Assembly (NCBI GenBank): GCA_034769895.1
Contig: CM068371.1
Location: 404,471,969-404,535,968 of the forward strand
Direction: 5' to 3'
Source of the DNA: Magicicada septendecula
Lineage: Eukaryota; Arthropoda; Insecta; Hemiptera; Cicadidae
Length of the DNA: 64,000 bases
Shown here: positions 24,461-36,300 of the stretch, piece after piece
Position numbering within the stretch: position 1 is the stretch's first letter
Layout: each line of letters begins with the position of its first letter
Translations under genes and position numbers: made by a program
The notes under the pieces: model-generated
The model's database searches: none
Told to the model about the DNA's origin: nothing
Seen by the model: only the letters and a program-made list of their open reading frames with translations

Positions 24461-25666
24461 AAGGGCGACGCTCAAAGCAGTAAAATCCGGAAACACAAGA
24501 ATCAAGACGCATGACGTGTAGTTAGGCTACATAATTGGGCAAGATTTGGTGAAGTCGCTGAAGGCAGTCGCTCAGCGTGTAAGTGCTAACGATAATTCCT
24601 CCCCCACCCCACACACACATACACAAACATTATTTACTTTTTTCGATCACAAATATTATTTACGTCATTCGGGTTGGTAATTGGTAGTATTAATAGTTCT
24701 TAGCTAAGCTAGGAATTTGTAAGGATGCCTTATGTTGGCTCCGGTGGATCAGTGACAGACATTCTGTTACTATATTCTGCGTAAAGCAAAGCCACAAAAT
24801 ACTAACGACTGGGAACTGCTTAAACATACTTCTCTCGTAATCCGCTAAAGGAAATCGGCAGCGAATAATAAGTAGCATAGTGAGAAAAAATTTCGATGAT
24901 ATATATGTACACAAACACGCGCGCGCGCGCATTAAGTATTTCAAAACGGCGAGTCATGTTTCGATTTGGACAGATGAAATTGGAGATCATGTAAAAGCAG
25001 GTATGGAAGCCGCTAAGGGAAAGAACGCACGAACGACAGTGGAAAAGTTAAGGGAAAATAATTAAAACAGGGAAAAAAGAAGTTAGAGCACTAAAAAAAA
25101 CCTACATGAATGAGCAAATACAAACGTTTGATCGAAGGTTAAAGGCAGCTGACTTTTCTATTTATAAACGATAACTTAATCTCGCCGTATATTTATACGC
25201 ATAATTTTTAAGCATTGAAATTTCATTAATAATAAATCGTTTATATTATAAAAGGTGAAAATAAACTAACAAGATTGAATGTAGGCCTATGCGGAAATTG
25301 GGTAGACTTTCCTTATAAGTTTTTTTTTTTAATTTTACCGTAAATTTGTAATCTCAGTGTACGGTGTACGGTACTTAAGCTCCTTTCTTATACCGTGGAA
25401 ATGGCTTATCAGAGGCAGAGTACTCCGAATGAGTGGCATGACATATGACGCTGTCTGTGAGAGCCGAACGATATACAAGGAAAACTGTGTTGCCACTTAT
25501 ATATTAACCTAACGCTTCAGCCGCCTATCATTTTCCCAGGACTTATACTGAATACTGATTTCCACAAACCCGGGAGCTGTAAAACACAATATAGGCAAAA
25601 TTTATGTTGTTAATCTGGGATAATAGCCATTGTTCTATTAAGCTACTTTGATTATATTTATACATT
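24461..25666. other. No recognisable feature
   Basis: There are short CG-rich runs (CGCGCG near 24918-24930) and small ORFs. Nothing recognised. Confidence 0.5.
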
Positions 25667-25765
25667 AAGATGTTTTTTTCCTTATTTGGGATATGTTTCG
25701 GGAAACATTGTATGGGAACAATATGGGGTTATTGGTACATGTCCCAAATAAGGGAAAAACATCTT
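25667..25765. repeat. Foldback with 30-bp inverted arms
   Basis: Positions 25667-25696 (AAGATGTTTTTTTCC...) and 25736-25765 are near-perfect reverse complements around a 39-bp centre. The size suits a hairpin-type MITE remnant. No target duplication was established. Confidence 0.8.
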
Positions 25766-27300
25766 GAGGGAAAGTAATTATAAATTTTAAATATATATGC
25801 ATCAAGAATAGACTGTAGCAAAAAGTGTTTGAATTTATACATTAATATTGCACGTAATTCGTAAACTAGTATTCCGTGGGGTTATTGGTAAAGTTACCTT
25901 AGTCTACTTAGGTGAAAACTGAAATTAAAGGTTTTCGGGTGCAATGATAAATCAGAATATTATTAAACTCATGTTCATGGTTAATTTTTATTATTAATAG
26001 AGTTATCTATTAATTAATTAGTTTTTGGAAACGAAGTTAGAAAAATAGAAGTTAATAGAAAAAATTACTTGTCTTTTTTGAAACATCATTGGACTTGTAG
26101 TTTTACCACCAATCACTCGATTTAATGTAACATATTCATTCATCAACCGGACATGGTAATTTGTAGGCTAATATGGGCAACAGCTGGCAGAGATACGAAC
26201 GGGCAGAAATAAGGTAGAAAGAGAACGTTTCCTTCTAAAGAGGGCGCGGAGAGTTTTTAACGGAAGAAAAGGAACGCTTTTAATTAAAAAATGTATTTCC
26301 CTTTATAACGCCTTTACTTTTTCCATCAGTCAGACCGTGATCGTTTGCTTCCGGCCTTGTGTTAACCGTCTGAATTTTCAGTTATCAAACGTAGCAGAGA
26401 ACAATTTTTAATAAAACCGTTATAAAGTAACGTGAACTTGACATGTTAACGGGGTCGGGATGTCAGACCCAAGGCAGACGCGTCACTTCATCGTGATATT
26501 AACTGCACAATGACGACGCGGACGACGAAACAGAGCAACCAGCGCCGGGTGCTGTATTCTGTATACACTCCAGCACGTACGAGGGACGCCTGTTAATTTA
26601 ATTTGCTTGTCTGCAGTAAAGTTTTATGAAACCCTTCTGTGGTGAGCACAAAACCACCACATAAACTAATCGATTTTGGAAAATGAGAACTAATTATACG
26701 AAAGGCATTGAAAATTCTCGTGGACGATAGGCCGAAATATTCAAAAGTAACAGATAGTTCTAATAATTTTGTTTTTGCTCACCGTCGCAAAACTCGCATA
26801 CAATATATACATGGAAATCATATTTGATACCGAAAATATTTAATTATTTCGAAAAGTGAATGTTCAAGAGAGCTTCTGTCTCGCTCTTTCTAAGAGCTTC
26901 AGGATGGATGCAAGTCCATCCTTGGTTTCTTGTTTTATCACGTTTTTAAATGAATATTAAAAACTCGCCACCACTGCGGGTTAATAAATTTCACCCTTAA
27001 TTTGTTTTGCGGTACTCGTAAAGTTGTGTGGGGTGAGATTTACCGATATGAACGGGGTAACACCTGGCGTTGTCACGGATTTTCCCTAAGGCAGCTCTCT
27101 TATATCCCTCCTCAATTCAGACACGTTCTCTCTCACTAACGAGGTGATCACGTCCTTCTGCATGCATCACTACATGGCTACCGTACTTTTCAAGTTAATA
27201 AAGATATATTTTCTTATATTTTTATTTTTAACGCGGGCCTCATGCCTCTCGTTTTCTGTGTTATCTAACATATTTGTCAACAATTTTACAAACCAATGTT
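25766..27300. other. No recognisable feature
   Basis: No motif or repeat recognised on either strand. Confidence 0.5.
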
Positions 27301-27860
27301 TTAGATAGATAGACGGACAGAGATGGAAGGCACCACCATCAATACATCATCAACTTCAACAAGGATTAAACTAAAAATGGTCTGTTCCGGTTCCAAGCAG
27401 ACAGACGTGAGCCGGTCGGTCCAGCACCTTTTCGGACACCCCACACCTCTCCGTTCTTTCGGCTTATAATTCAATAGTTGTTTGCGGATGCGGCAGTCAT
27501 CCATTCGGTTAAGATGTTCAAACAATTTAAGCCGATACTCTGCAATCCTATCGAGTGTACTCCTAATATTCAGTTCCTGCCGTATGTCTGCATTTCTTCT
27601 GCAATCTTACAGAGTATACCCTGCCACGTGCCTGAAAAATCTCATTTCGGTCGCTTAAACGCGAGTGGCCTGGAATTTCGTTAAAGTCCAGTTCTCAGGC
27701 CCATAGAGAAGTGTGGGAAGAGCCATCATCTTGTAGAACTTCAGGCGTCATTGAACTTATGTAGCTTATTCATCACGCCATTGTCTGTAATGTAAGACAC
27801 ATTATAGTCCAGATATTCAAAATTACTGACCTGCTCCAGAAACTATCAGATTCCGAGATT
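27301..27860 (-). pseudogene. Non-LTR retrotransposon RT C-terminal region, best preserved relic
   Basis: Minus-strand segments in order from 27860: LEQVSNFEYLDYNVSYITDN, KLHKFND, then after a deletion and shift a YKMMALPTLLYG-like stretch, an AERNEIFQ segment, RNADIRQELNIRSTLDRIAE, YRLKLFEHLNRMDDCRI, KQLLNYKPKERRGVGCPKRC and W. These match the run after the reverse transcriptase core of CR1/RTE-type LINEs: EQVxxFxYLG, ALPTLLYGSETW, AEMRFxR, RNxDIRxEL, HLxRM and GRPxKRW. Stops and frameshifts separate the blocks, and the usual GRPRKRW reads GCPKRCW. It is a dead 5'-truncated copy, probably of the same broad group as the fragment at 40749-40981. Confidence 0.85.
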
Positions 27861-29544
27861 CCGAAAAACACCCGACTAAAGCAAAATACTTTCCAAAGTG
27901 TATCGATCAGAAAAACTGTTACATTTAAAAACTACTGCAAAATAGTTTCACCATATAGTGAATAAAATGACAGTGCTGTTTCCACAATGACGACTGATAA
28001 TGCGAATCTAAGGATATAGTCACATACAGACGTTCCTTACTGTCACAACTTACGTAGGATCGAAATTTAAATATCCTTTTTGTCTGATATGGCCTTCTTA
28101 GTAGCAATTAAAGCTATAATACTGTTCGTGATTTGAGTTGATTTTATCGTATCAGTACAGTTTTCAACTCTTGAGAATATTAAAGACACTTTCAGTACAA
28201 GCATTGGTAAAAGATAGTACTAGGACATGACGAATAACTTTCTCCTAATTAAAGAAGCAAGGAGTGTTTAATGATGCGCTGAAGTCAAAGACTTTTTTTG
28301 TCTAGTGTACTTCAGCCAGTCTCGATGGATCCCGTTCCAGACAACTGTGTTTAACAAATCCATCGGTTTGCTTCCATCTGCCGACAACAGTTTATTAGAG
28401 GGTTCCGAACGGAATGCGTGGAAGCTACAAGCAACCGTGACGGTATGGAAAACAGTTGTAGCCGCCAGCTACAGAAAGACAAAGTTATACAATTTAATAG
28501 TAAAATTAAAAATGTATACAAGTGAAACTGAAAAAATATCAGTAGTTATGTAATTTTCTAAATACAAAGACTAGAATATCGAAAAATACAAGCCATTTCA
28601 AAAACAAGCCACCGACACGGAATCCTCGACAATCGTGCCGCTCATACTGAGTGACATTCTGCACAATTCGCGCATTATTTCGGTTGTACTTTGAACTGGA
28701 TGCGTCCGGTTACAGCAAAACAACTAAAAACCTGTTATGCTGAATCGGTTCATTCGCCTGTCAGTAGGTAATGGCATGTTATGGACGAGATACTATATCG
28801 CGCCCGTGTGGCGGGAACCGGTAAGCCGCACGCATTTATTTATTAAATTACACGTTGTGGGCGGTATAAAAATTGCTTTCACTTTTTCATTGAGGTTGAC
28901 GACAGCTAGGCACGTTACGTGTATGTTGTGATAAATAGCCGCGATAAGGCGACACCCATTAACGTTTACAAATGTCCTCTTTTATATAAACTTACACAAC
29001 ATCGTACAGCTTGTACACAGCACGTCGATTACGAACAGATGCCAAGGACAATCAAAATCAATGTCTAAAACGCGTAAATAAATTATTTCTTATAAATTAC
29101 GAAACTGTTTCAAGTCATCATTTAGGGGTTTCGTTATGGCTGTCGCTAGCTTCCGTCGACGCTGATCCAAACATCCAAACGCACCTGGCGTCTTCAACAT
29201 GTTTTCTTCAGAAATATCTAGGCCTTCCATTTTGATTCTTTGGGTAGTCTCCATTCCCTATATCTTCTTTGGCAGTCTCTTCCTTCATATGCGCTTTACA
29301 TGTCACGTGTCTGTATAATCTGTATTGGGTGTTTACATTCTAATGACAGGTGTACGCCAAACCATACTTTATGTCTACTCGACTAAAAATCATTGCGAAC
29401 ATTTATAAAATAAGTGTGAGTACTGAAAAATCGTATATGGCCTATGTGCGTAGAAGTGGATCGATTCTCTCTGTTAAAGACATTTTAATTTTTCCACCTA
29501 TATTCGCGATTGACGATTAACGAGGATGCTGATAAAAAGAGTAT
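27861..29544. other. No recognisable feature
   Basis: Short ORFs with no motif. No structured repeats seen. Confidence 0.5.
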
Positions 29545-30114
29545 TCTGAGATGTCTAGAATTTGGCGTTGTAGGGGGACCTGTCGAATTGGCTTCATACA
29601 AAAGTAAAATCAAGTTCAGAGTAGTTAACGTTACAATGTTTAAACGTCTAAACATAAAACGTGTGACAACATCCTGAAATCAGTCCCATTAAAGTAAACG
29701 GTAACAACACAATACAAATACGCGTTATCTTGTTGGTTCATCCTCTCCGTTCACTTTTTTTAAATATTATTATATATATAAACTTTCACTTATGAACTTA
29801 CTTTGGTTATCACTTCCCCAAACATGACAACCCTCATGATGATGTCAACATGATGTATGTCTTCTTCAGTGGGAGTTAATACTGAATGTCATAAACAGAG
29901 TAACGGTTATGGACTATAGGTGTGTGTGGTGGGTGTTGATGGTGGGAGGGAATTGGCGCTGGGTTTAAATTGTGTGTTTGGATCAGTGTATCGAATAGTG
30001 TATGTGATTTATAATGTAATTGTTCATTTAATATGTTGTTTGGTTGTAGTGGATGATATCTGTATATTTCAAATTGTTCTGTTGTGTTTAGTTTTCTACT
30101 TTTAGGTAAGTAGT

Positions 30115-30522
30115 AATGATTGTCACCAATTCTACATCGGCCAGACGGGAAGATCTTTTTCCTCCAGATTTTCAGAACATTTAAAAGCCCTCACCACAAA
30201 CTACATACATTCCACATTTGCCACACATTTACAAAACGAAAACCACAGTTACACAAACATATAACACAACATGGAAATATTACACTACTTACCTAAAAGT
30301 AGAAAACTAAACACAACAGAACAATTTGAAATATACAGATATCATGCACTACAACCAAACAACATATTAAATGAACAATTACATTATAAATCACATACAC
30401 TATTCGATACACTGATCCAAACACACAATTTAAACCCAGCGCCAATTCCCTCCCACCATCAACACCCACCACACACACCTATAGTCCATAACCGTTACTC
30501 TGTTTATGACATTCAGTATTAA
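30115..30522 (+). pseudogene. Penelope-like GIY-YIG endonuclease fragment, one internal stop
   Basis: The frame starts NDCHQFYIGQTGRSFSSRF, then SEHLKAL, STFATHLQNENHSYTN, an in-frame TAA, then MEILHYLPKSRKLNTTEQFE, NNILNEQLHYKSHTLFD and a Pro/His-rich tail ending at TAA 30520-30522. It aligns residue by residue with the copy at 6869-7282 (YIGQTGRSF, STFAxHL, KxRKLxTxEQxEIYxxH, NDILNEQ, FKSHxLFxH) but is clearly diverged. YIG and the following Arg are intact. One of the two Cys before YIG is kept in the visible part. The stop after HSYTN and the missing reverse transcriptase make it non-functional. Confidence 0.8.
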
Positions 30523-30523
30523 C

Positions 30524-30564
30524 TCCCACTGAAGAAGACATACATCATGTTGAAACGTTTGGGG
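30524..30564 (+). ncRNA. Candidate hammerhead ribozyme at Penelope-like 3' end
   Basis: TCCCA (30524-30528) pairs with TGGGG (30560-30564) over five base pairs, including one G-U. Between them are CTGAAGA (30529-30535), a hairpin ACAT/ATGT, GAAA (30552-30555), CG and TT (30558-30559). Helix III would be only A-U/C-G and probably needs a second molecule: AACGTT is self-complementary, as in hammerheads that act as dimers. It starts one base after the stop of the GIY-YIG frame. The matching inverted copy (about 29800-29855, minus) has its GAAA core broken by extra sequence. Confidence 0.5.
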
Positions 30565-30731
30565 AAGTGATAACCAAAGTAAGTTCATAAGTGAAAGTTT
30601 ATATATATAAAAATATGCGTTATTGAAGCGTTGTTACAAGACACTTATTGACTGAATTGGTTTTCCTATATTTCAAACGTACATGCAAATGCTGTGTAAT
30701 AAACTTGTTTTTATATTTAAAAAGAGTTACT

Positions 30732-30843
30732 GGGTCTTTTGCGTTATACGACCACAAAGCATTGGCATTGACATTTTGTTCATCTTTCATTAAACTGAGT
30801 ATAGTTCTCAGAATTTGCTATCTCTGTTTACTGATTAGTTAAA
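30732..30843 (+). repeat. Merlin left terminal inverted repeat (112 bp)
   Basis: Reverse complement of 31666-31777 with a single mismatch (GACATTTT here, GGCATTTT in the partner). Such identity suggests a fairly recent insertion or conversion between arms. Confidence 0.95.
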
Positions 30844-30960
30844 ATGATATTCTCTCATTTACAGACTGTCGTACACTATACAAGAATAATTATAAGTTAT
30901 CTTATCGCTCCACCGTCTGTAGTCGTAGGTCATTCCTGTCTTGTCGGTGCGTTCAGCAAC

Positions 30961-31434
30961 ATGTCTTTATTTCATTTTGTGCGGGAAATATGTAGTAATG
31001 AGAAGGGAGTGCAGTTTTTGAAGGACAAAGGTGTTTTACACAAAAGACGATACTGTGCGAATGGTCATGAAATGACTCTTCAGCTGTCTGAAAAAATTTG
31101 TAGGTGGAGATGTGGTAAAACACAGTGTAGGACGACCGTCGGTTTACGTAACGGTACGTGGCTAGAGGGCAGCAGGCTGTCTTGTGACACCGTTGTATTG
31201 TTTATTTTTTCGTGGACTAAGGAATACACCACATCACAGTTTTGTACAGACGAGCTCAACATGAGTACGCACACTATGACCGACTGGAAAAACTATTTGC
31301 GTGAAGTATGCGCGGACTCTCTGTTGAAGAATCCTATTAAAATTGGAGGGCCTAACATGACTGTAGAAATCGATGAGTCTTGTTTTTTTAGACTTCAAAG
31401 TCTTCTATGCAGATCTACATCATTATTTTGGTAA
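30961..31434 (+). pseudogene. Merlin transposase, N-terminal half only
   Basis: 157 codons from ATG 30961; an in-frame ATG at 30844 directly abuts the TIR, but the family-like sequence begins at MSLFHFVREI, so I prefer 30961. An N-terminal zinc-ribbon-like part (YCANGHEM near 32-39, then WRCGKTQCRTTVG near 49-61) is followed by WLEGSRLS, an FSWTKEYTT helix, and TVEIDESCFF near residue 134. The Asp of EIDES is the first catalytic carboxylate of the DDE domain of IS1595/ISXO2-type enzymes. The frame then leaves family sequence and stops at 31432-31434, so the other two catalytic residues are absent. The enzyme would normally cut and paste between 8-bp staggered sites. The break lies at TTTTGGTAAGT, which resembles a splice donor. 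Confidence 0.85.
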
Positions 31435-31528
31435 GTTTCCACTATTATGATATTGTTACAAAACAGAAAAGACCCGCTGACTGCCTTTACCATTACTCGC
31501 TTTTGTTTCTATAACCAACTCGTATAAA

Positions 31529-31647
<119 letters not shown>

Positions 31648-31665
31648 GGGGGGACTGGACGCAGC

Positions 31666-31777
31666 TTTAACTAATCAGTAAACAGAGATAGCAAATTCTG
31701 AGAACTATACTCAGTTTAATGAAAGATGAACAAAATGCCAATGCCAATGCTTTGTGGTCGTATAACGCAAAAGACCC
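31666..31777 (-). repeat. Merlin right terminal inverted repeat (112 bp)
   Basis: Partner of 30732-30843. It ends CGCAAAAGACCC directly before the 8-bp duplication GAGTTACT. Confidence 0.95.
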
Positions 31778-32066
31778 GAGTTACTTCTATATTAGCGTTC
31801 ACAGCTGATAAAATAGCCTAAAAATTAAGAGATTAACAAAATTTGTCAACTTTTTTCGACGCTCTGGGGGATGCGGTCCGGTCCTGTTCATCCCCCCCTC
31901 TTAAACAGCTCCCGTGCTGAGATGCCCAATAGATTTTGTATAATCACGTGTAGCTGGATATAGTTGTAGCAGACTGTAATTTTGGTCAGACAGTGAACAA
32001 AACTAATAAACTTATATTTAATTTACCTTTTTAATGACAATGTATGAAAATGTTTATTTGTGTATG

Positions 32067-32213
<147 letters not shown>

Positions 32214-33366
32214 AAATAAAACCAACTGTCCAAATGGAAAGGGGAAAATAGCGAACATGTTCGAAAAAAAGATAATATCGAAGAAAAACTCGAATACTCG
32301 AAAGAAAATATCCGACACGAATACTCGAGAAGAATGTTGAACGCAATTCGGCATTCCGTATTCCCGTGGGTTAACAACGTTTAAAGTTCTCATGAAAATT
32401 TTTGAAAGAAGCGACGGTGTGAGGGTTTCAGAAACTTTACGAAGTTAAAAGTTAGCAACAGAAAAGTTTAGGCACGATTTAGGTCAGATCGCGAAATAGG
32501 ACTCGGCCTGGTGCCGTGCGTTGTACCCCACGGGACTGTTTTTAATTTCGACGGTGAGTATTGTACTCTAATAGCCTACTTGACTGATAAAAATATTTAA
32601 AAACCGAACAGTCCATTTAAATTTTATCTTAATACGTACTTTGAACTGTTCAGGAAATTAATTACTAAAACTAAATTCATTGAGATAATTAATTACTAAA
32701 ACTAAATTTAAAATTATTTTATTTTCAGAAAATAAAAAAAATTTCGATATACGTGCTGAAGATATGACGATATTTAAATTAAATATTTGAGAACAGAAAA
32801 CTAAATAATCTAATGAGTATAGGGTATTATGAGTAAGTATATCAGAGAAAATATTTTAAAACACCCCCATATAAACACACGCGCGCGCGCACGCAGTCTC
32901 AAATATTAGCTAAATATAATTATGTTGTAAATAAAATGATAACAGCCAACACATAACAATTATGAAATAAAACTGGCAGTGTGCTAGTATTACGTTTTAT
33001 AAATTTATCTACGATTTCTGTGTTCCTGGTTAACAATATTATTTTTCTTTGTTATGTTTAAAAACACTTCTGGCTGTTTTTCTGAAACAGGCGAATCATA
33101 TATTTATGTAGTAATTAACTCTGACTCCCAGAACAATAAATAGGGTTTATTTGCCTAGCGTTCCTTACGACATTACAGAACAATCTACGTGTTTATCGAA
33201 TGTTCCAGAGGAATCTAGCTGAATGTTGTGGCGCACGTGATTCTCAGCGCATTTGCTAGACTGTGGCAGAATTCGCGCGGCCGCACGCACTGTGTCAAAG
33301 CCGCAATCAATTATGTCGTAGGTAGAGCTAACGCGCAGTATGGAATAATCTAGTATTTCGGGGGGG
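32214..33366. other. No recognisable gene
   Basis: AT-rich, with a short CGCGCGCG run near 32880-32890. Nothing else identified. Confidence 0.5.
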
Positions 33367-33397
33367 TATAAATACCAGTACTCAACGACGTTCAGTT
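33367..33397 (+). promoter_or_regulatory. Candidate core promoter (TATA box + initiator)
   Basis: TATAAATA at 33367-33374 is followed 19 bp later by TCAGTT (33392-33397), an arthropod-type initiator, which puts a start at A33394. No downstream ORF follows, so it may belong to a solo LTR or other retroelement rather than a gene. An 11-bp exact repeat ACGACGTTCAG occurs at 33385-33395 and 33695-33705. Confidence 0.4.
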
Positions 33398-36300
33398 TGA
33401 GTTATAGTTGCGATAAATGACAGTGCGGTTCGAGTTTATTGTCGGGCGATTATAAGTGATTACTCTGTGCGTTCAAGTGGTTATTGTGGCGAAGTGTTGT
33501 GGTTTATAATCGGGCGGTATAATTGTAATACAATTGTGTTTTATATTAGTTGACATTTTATTGCGTGTGAACAATTTTTATTTGATTTGTTGTAAGAGAC
33601 TGTGTTGTCAATTACCAACTGTTTAACTGTAATAATTAAAGCTGGTGATTAGTGACTTAATTGGTGTCTTGTATTTTATTTTCCACTGTACCATACGACG
33701 TTCAGTAGACCGATGTCCTGTAATATGGTAGGTCTGGTAGTCAAAGTAAGGACGTTCCCTGCTTTAAGCACTACAGTTTTACGTTAGTAGCTGAACGAAT
33801 ATAGGTACTTGTTCACACGAGGTACAGGTTATATGAGTGTGTGTACGTATATCAATATACGTTATAGCCTATAGAGTAAACACATTAGTATTGAGTAAGC
33901 GGATACCACGAACAATTCAAATCGGCCTGGTAACCGTACTCGGCAGTAAGGCAATCATCCTCGCTTCCAGTAACCCGATCTCGATAAACTAGACGTGTCA
34001 CCGCGGGCTGCACGCACGCTCGCACAGATCACGCCAACTGTACGGTACTTACTAGCAAACAATAATTACCGCCGTCAAGTGTATTGACCTTGTACTGTAC
34101 GTGTTCTGTTTGGTAAACCGTTGTTTCTTTCACACGGCGACAAACTCAAGGCGGCCGTGACGGATTATACACGGTTTGCTGAGTTAATTGTTTCCAAACG
34201 AAAGTTGCCACTTTTAACCACACAAATGCGTTTAGTTATCTCTTTTCTTCGGCCATTTTATTGATCCTACAGTGTCCCTGTTACCGAATTCGTTCGCGGT
34301 ACGCAATAGCTGATCTTTGACATTCGGCTTTCCTTGTTTCTTCCAAACGGCTTTCCTGTTGTTTTTGGTAGTCCGATTTTTTCGTTTATAAAGTACATAT
34401 TAAGTTAATTCTGTAAAAGGTTACCTAGTACTTGATCCTGGAAGAAAATTACTAGTGACGGTTCGGTCTGAGGAAACTGACTGGAGTTGTCCTGTAAACC
34501 CATAGGAAGAGAGGGGGTTATTACTCTGATCCATTTTGAAACGTCACTAACACGTTCATAACCTGTTGTCGTTGCTTCGTTACCTTATTTCTGGTTATAA
34601 CACGACCACCGGGATTTACATTTATACATACATATTTATATACTATAATATATACCGATATATATATATATATAATAAAATATAGTATTTAATTTATAAT
34701 ATAACATGTATTTTTAAAAAGGTGTAGTCATGTATAATTATTTAATAGAAATTTTTTATACATGAAATTGTCTTATTTTATTTTCTGATTGGTTATATAT
34801 ACTTTGTTGAAACATTTTATTCGCCATCGCCATAATTATTTTTATTTTAAAATTTAAATTAAAAAAAGTAAGTGACTTTGAAGATGTTGAATTACAACGA
34901 CTTTTACATAAGCGACCGAAGAAATAAAAGAAAACAATGACTTGCATCGAAACTTTCTACTAAAATAAAAATACGTATGCATAAAATAAATAGTCATATA
35001 ATAATTCTAATTATATTTATGTGTGTGTTGTGCGCACGCGCGTTCGGTTATTTTCTGAACTTTTTTTTTATACCATAAGGTAAATAGTGAATACCCATCG
35101 TATTGAAAACAATTTCAAATAACTATAGTATATAAAAAGCATCTGAATTCATTTAACTAATAAGAACAGTTTCGTATTTACAAAAATACTAACATCTGGA
35201 TTTTGAACGGATTCCAGAATACAGTATATTACTGCCATCCCATGCATTTTCCTTTTTCTGATCCGTTAACGCGACGACACGGTACAGTAATAAAGAAGGT
35301 ATATGTTGTTGACCAAGGAATTTTAAGAATAACTTGCGTCCTCTTTCCCAATCGTCTTGTGCCCCTCACAACGTCCGCTCTTTATGAATTTACGGGACAT
35401 TATAGTCATCAAGATTTTTGCAACTTGACTCTTTGGGCAGTCAGGTGTTACTGGCTTCTCTTCTTAACGCTGTACAGTTTTTGTAATCATATGTTTCTTT
35501 ACTTATAACTGCGCGAGTATGTTCCTTTGAATCAAATTTTAAATTACATTATCTCATATTTAATTAATTAACATTAAATTATATTATACAGATTTCTGCT
35601 ATCTGTATTTACTCGTACGTTACGTCGTGCGGTATAATTACATCTTATAACATAATCCAGTAGCGTCACGGTATGATTATATTTAAAAATAAATGGATTT
35701 TGCAAATTAGTCTCTGCCTGTAGACGAATTTTTAGTTAGATATCTCTAAAAACATAGGTAAACTTACGTTTCCCTTAATTTCTCTGAAATTCTTCCATTT
35801 TTTTTTCATACTTTCCATGCGATTCCCAAATAATGACGCTCCTCAATGTTTGGCGATACGCTAGCTAGCCTCTCTCTATCCCTGCTAGAGCCCATTCTCG
35901 TTCATTCACACGCACTGTAACCTAACACGATCTGTACTGGAAAAATTAATGCATTGTGTTTTACCGACCAGAATGAAACATTTTCATAGGCGTATTAATT
36001 TTTTGAAAAAAGACTGAATTCATTTGTTCTGTCAAAAACTTGTAATCTCGTAGATCACGTTTGTCACAATGTCGACTAGCAGACTTAAGATTTATCCTGA
36101 TAATAACATCTGATAATTCTTCTAAACAGTTGACAGCCGGAAACGGAAGTTACGCGGCATGAGGAATCATAAGAAATTATAAGTTTGTTACGCATAACAG
36201 TGTCTTATGAGGATTTAAAAAAAATTAGAATTGTTAATTATTCATGCTGTACGAAATTGTGTATACTAAGGGTTTCTTTTGAGCGTACAAAATAAGGTGG

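Larger units (their letters stand above)
29729..30610 (+). mobile_element. Penelope-like element fragment in foldback form
   Basis: An 882-bp insertion inside repeat copy A, flanked by AAATACGCGTTAT (29716-29728) and AAATATGCGTTAT (30611-30623). These 13-bp direct repeats differ at one base, and copy B has the site once. The structure is a left arm (29770-30114), a unique centre (30115-30283) and a right arm (30284-30609) that is the reverse complement of the left. The right half carries the end of a GIY-YIG endonuclease frame and a 3' hammerhead-like motif; the left arm is an inverted copy of that same 3' region, with about 20 extra bases at the ribozyme core. 5' truncation plus an inverted terminal copy is a known habit of Penelope-like elements. 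Confidence 0.8.
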
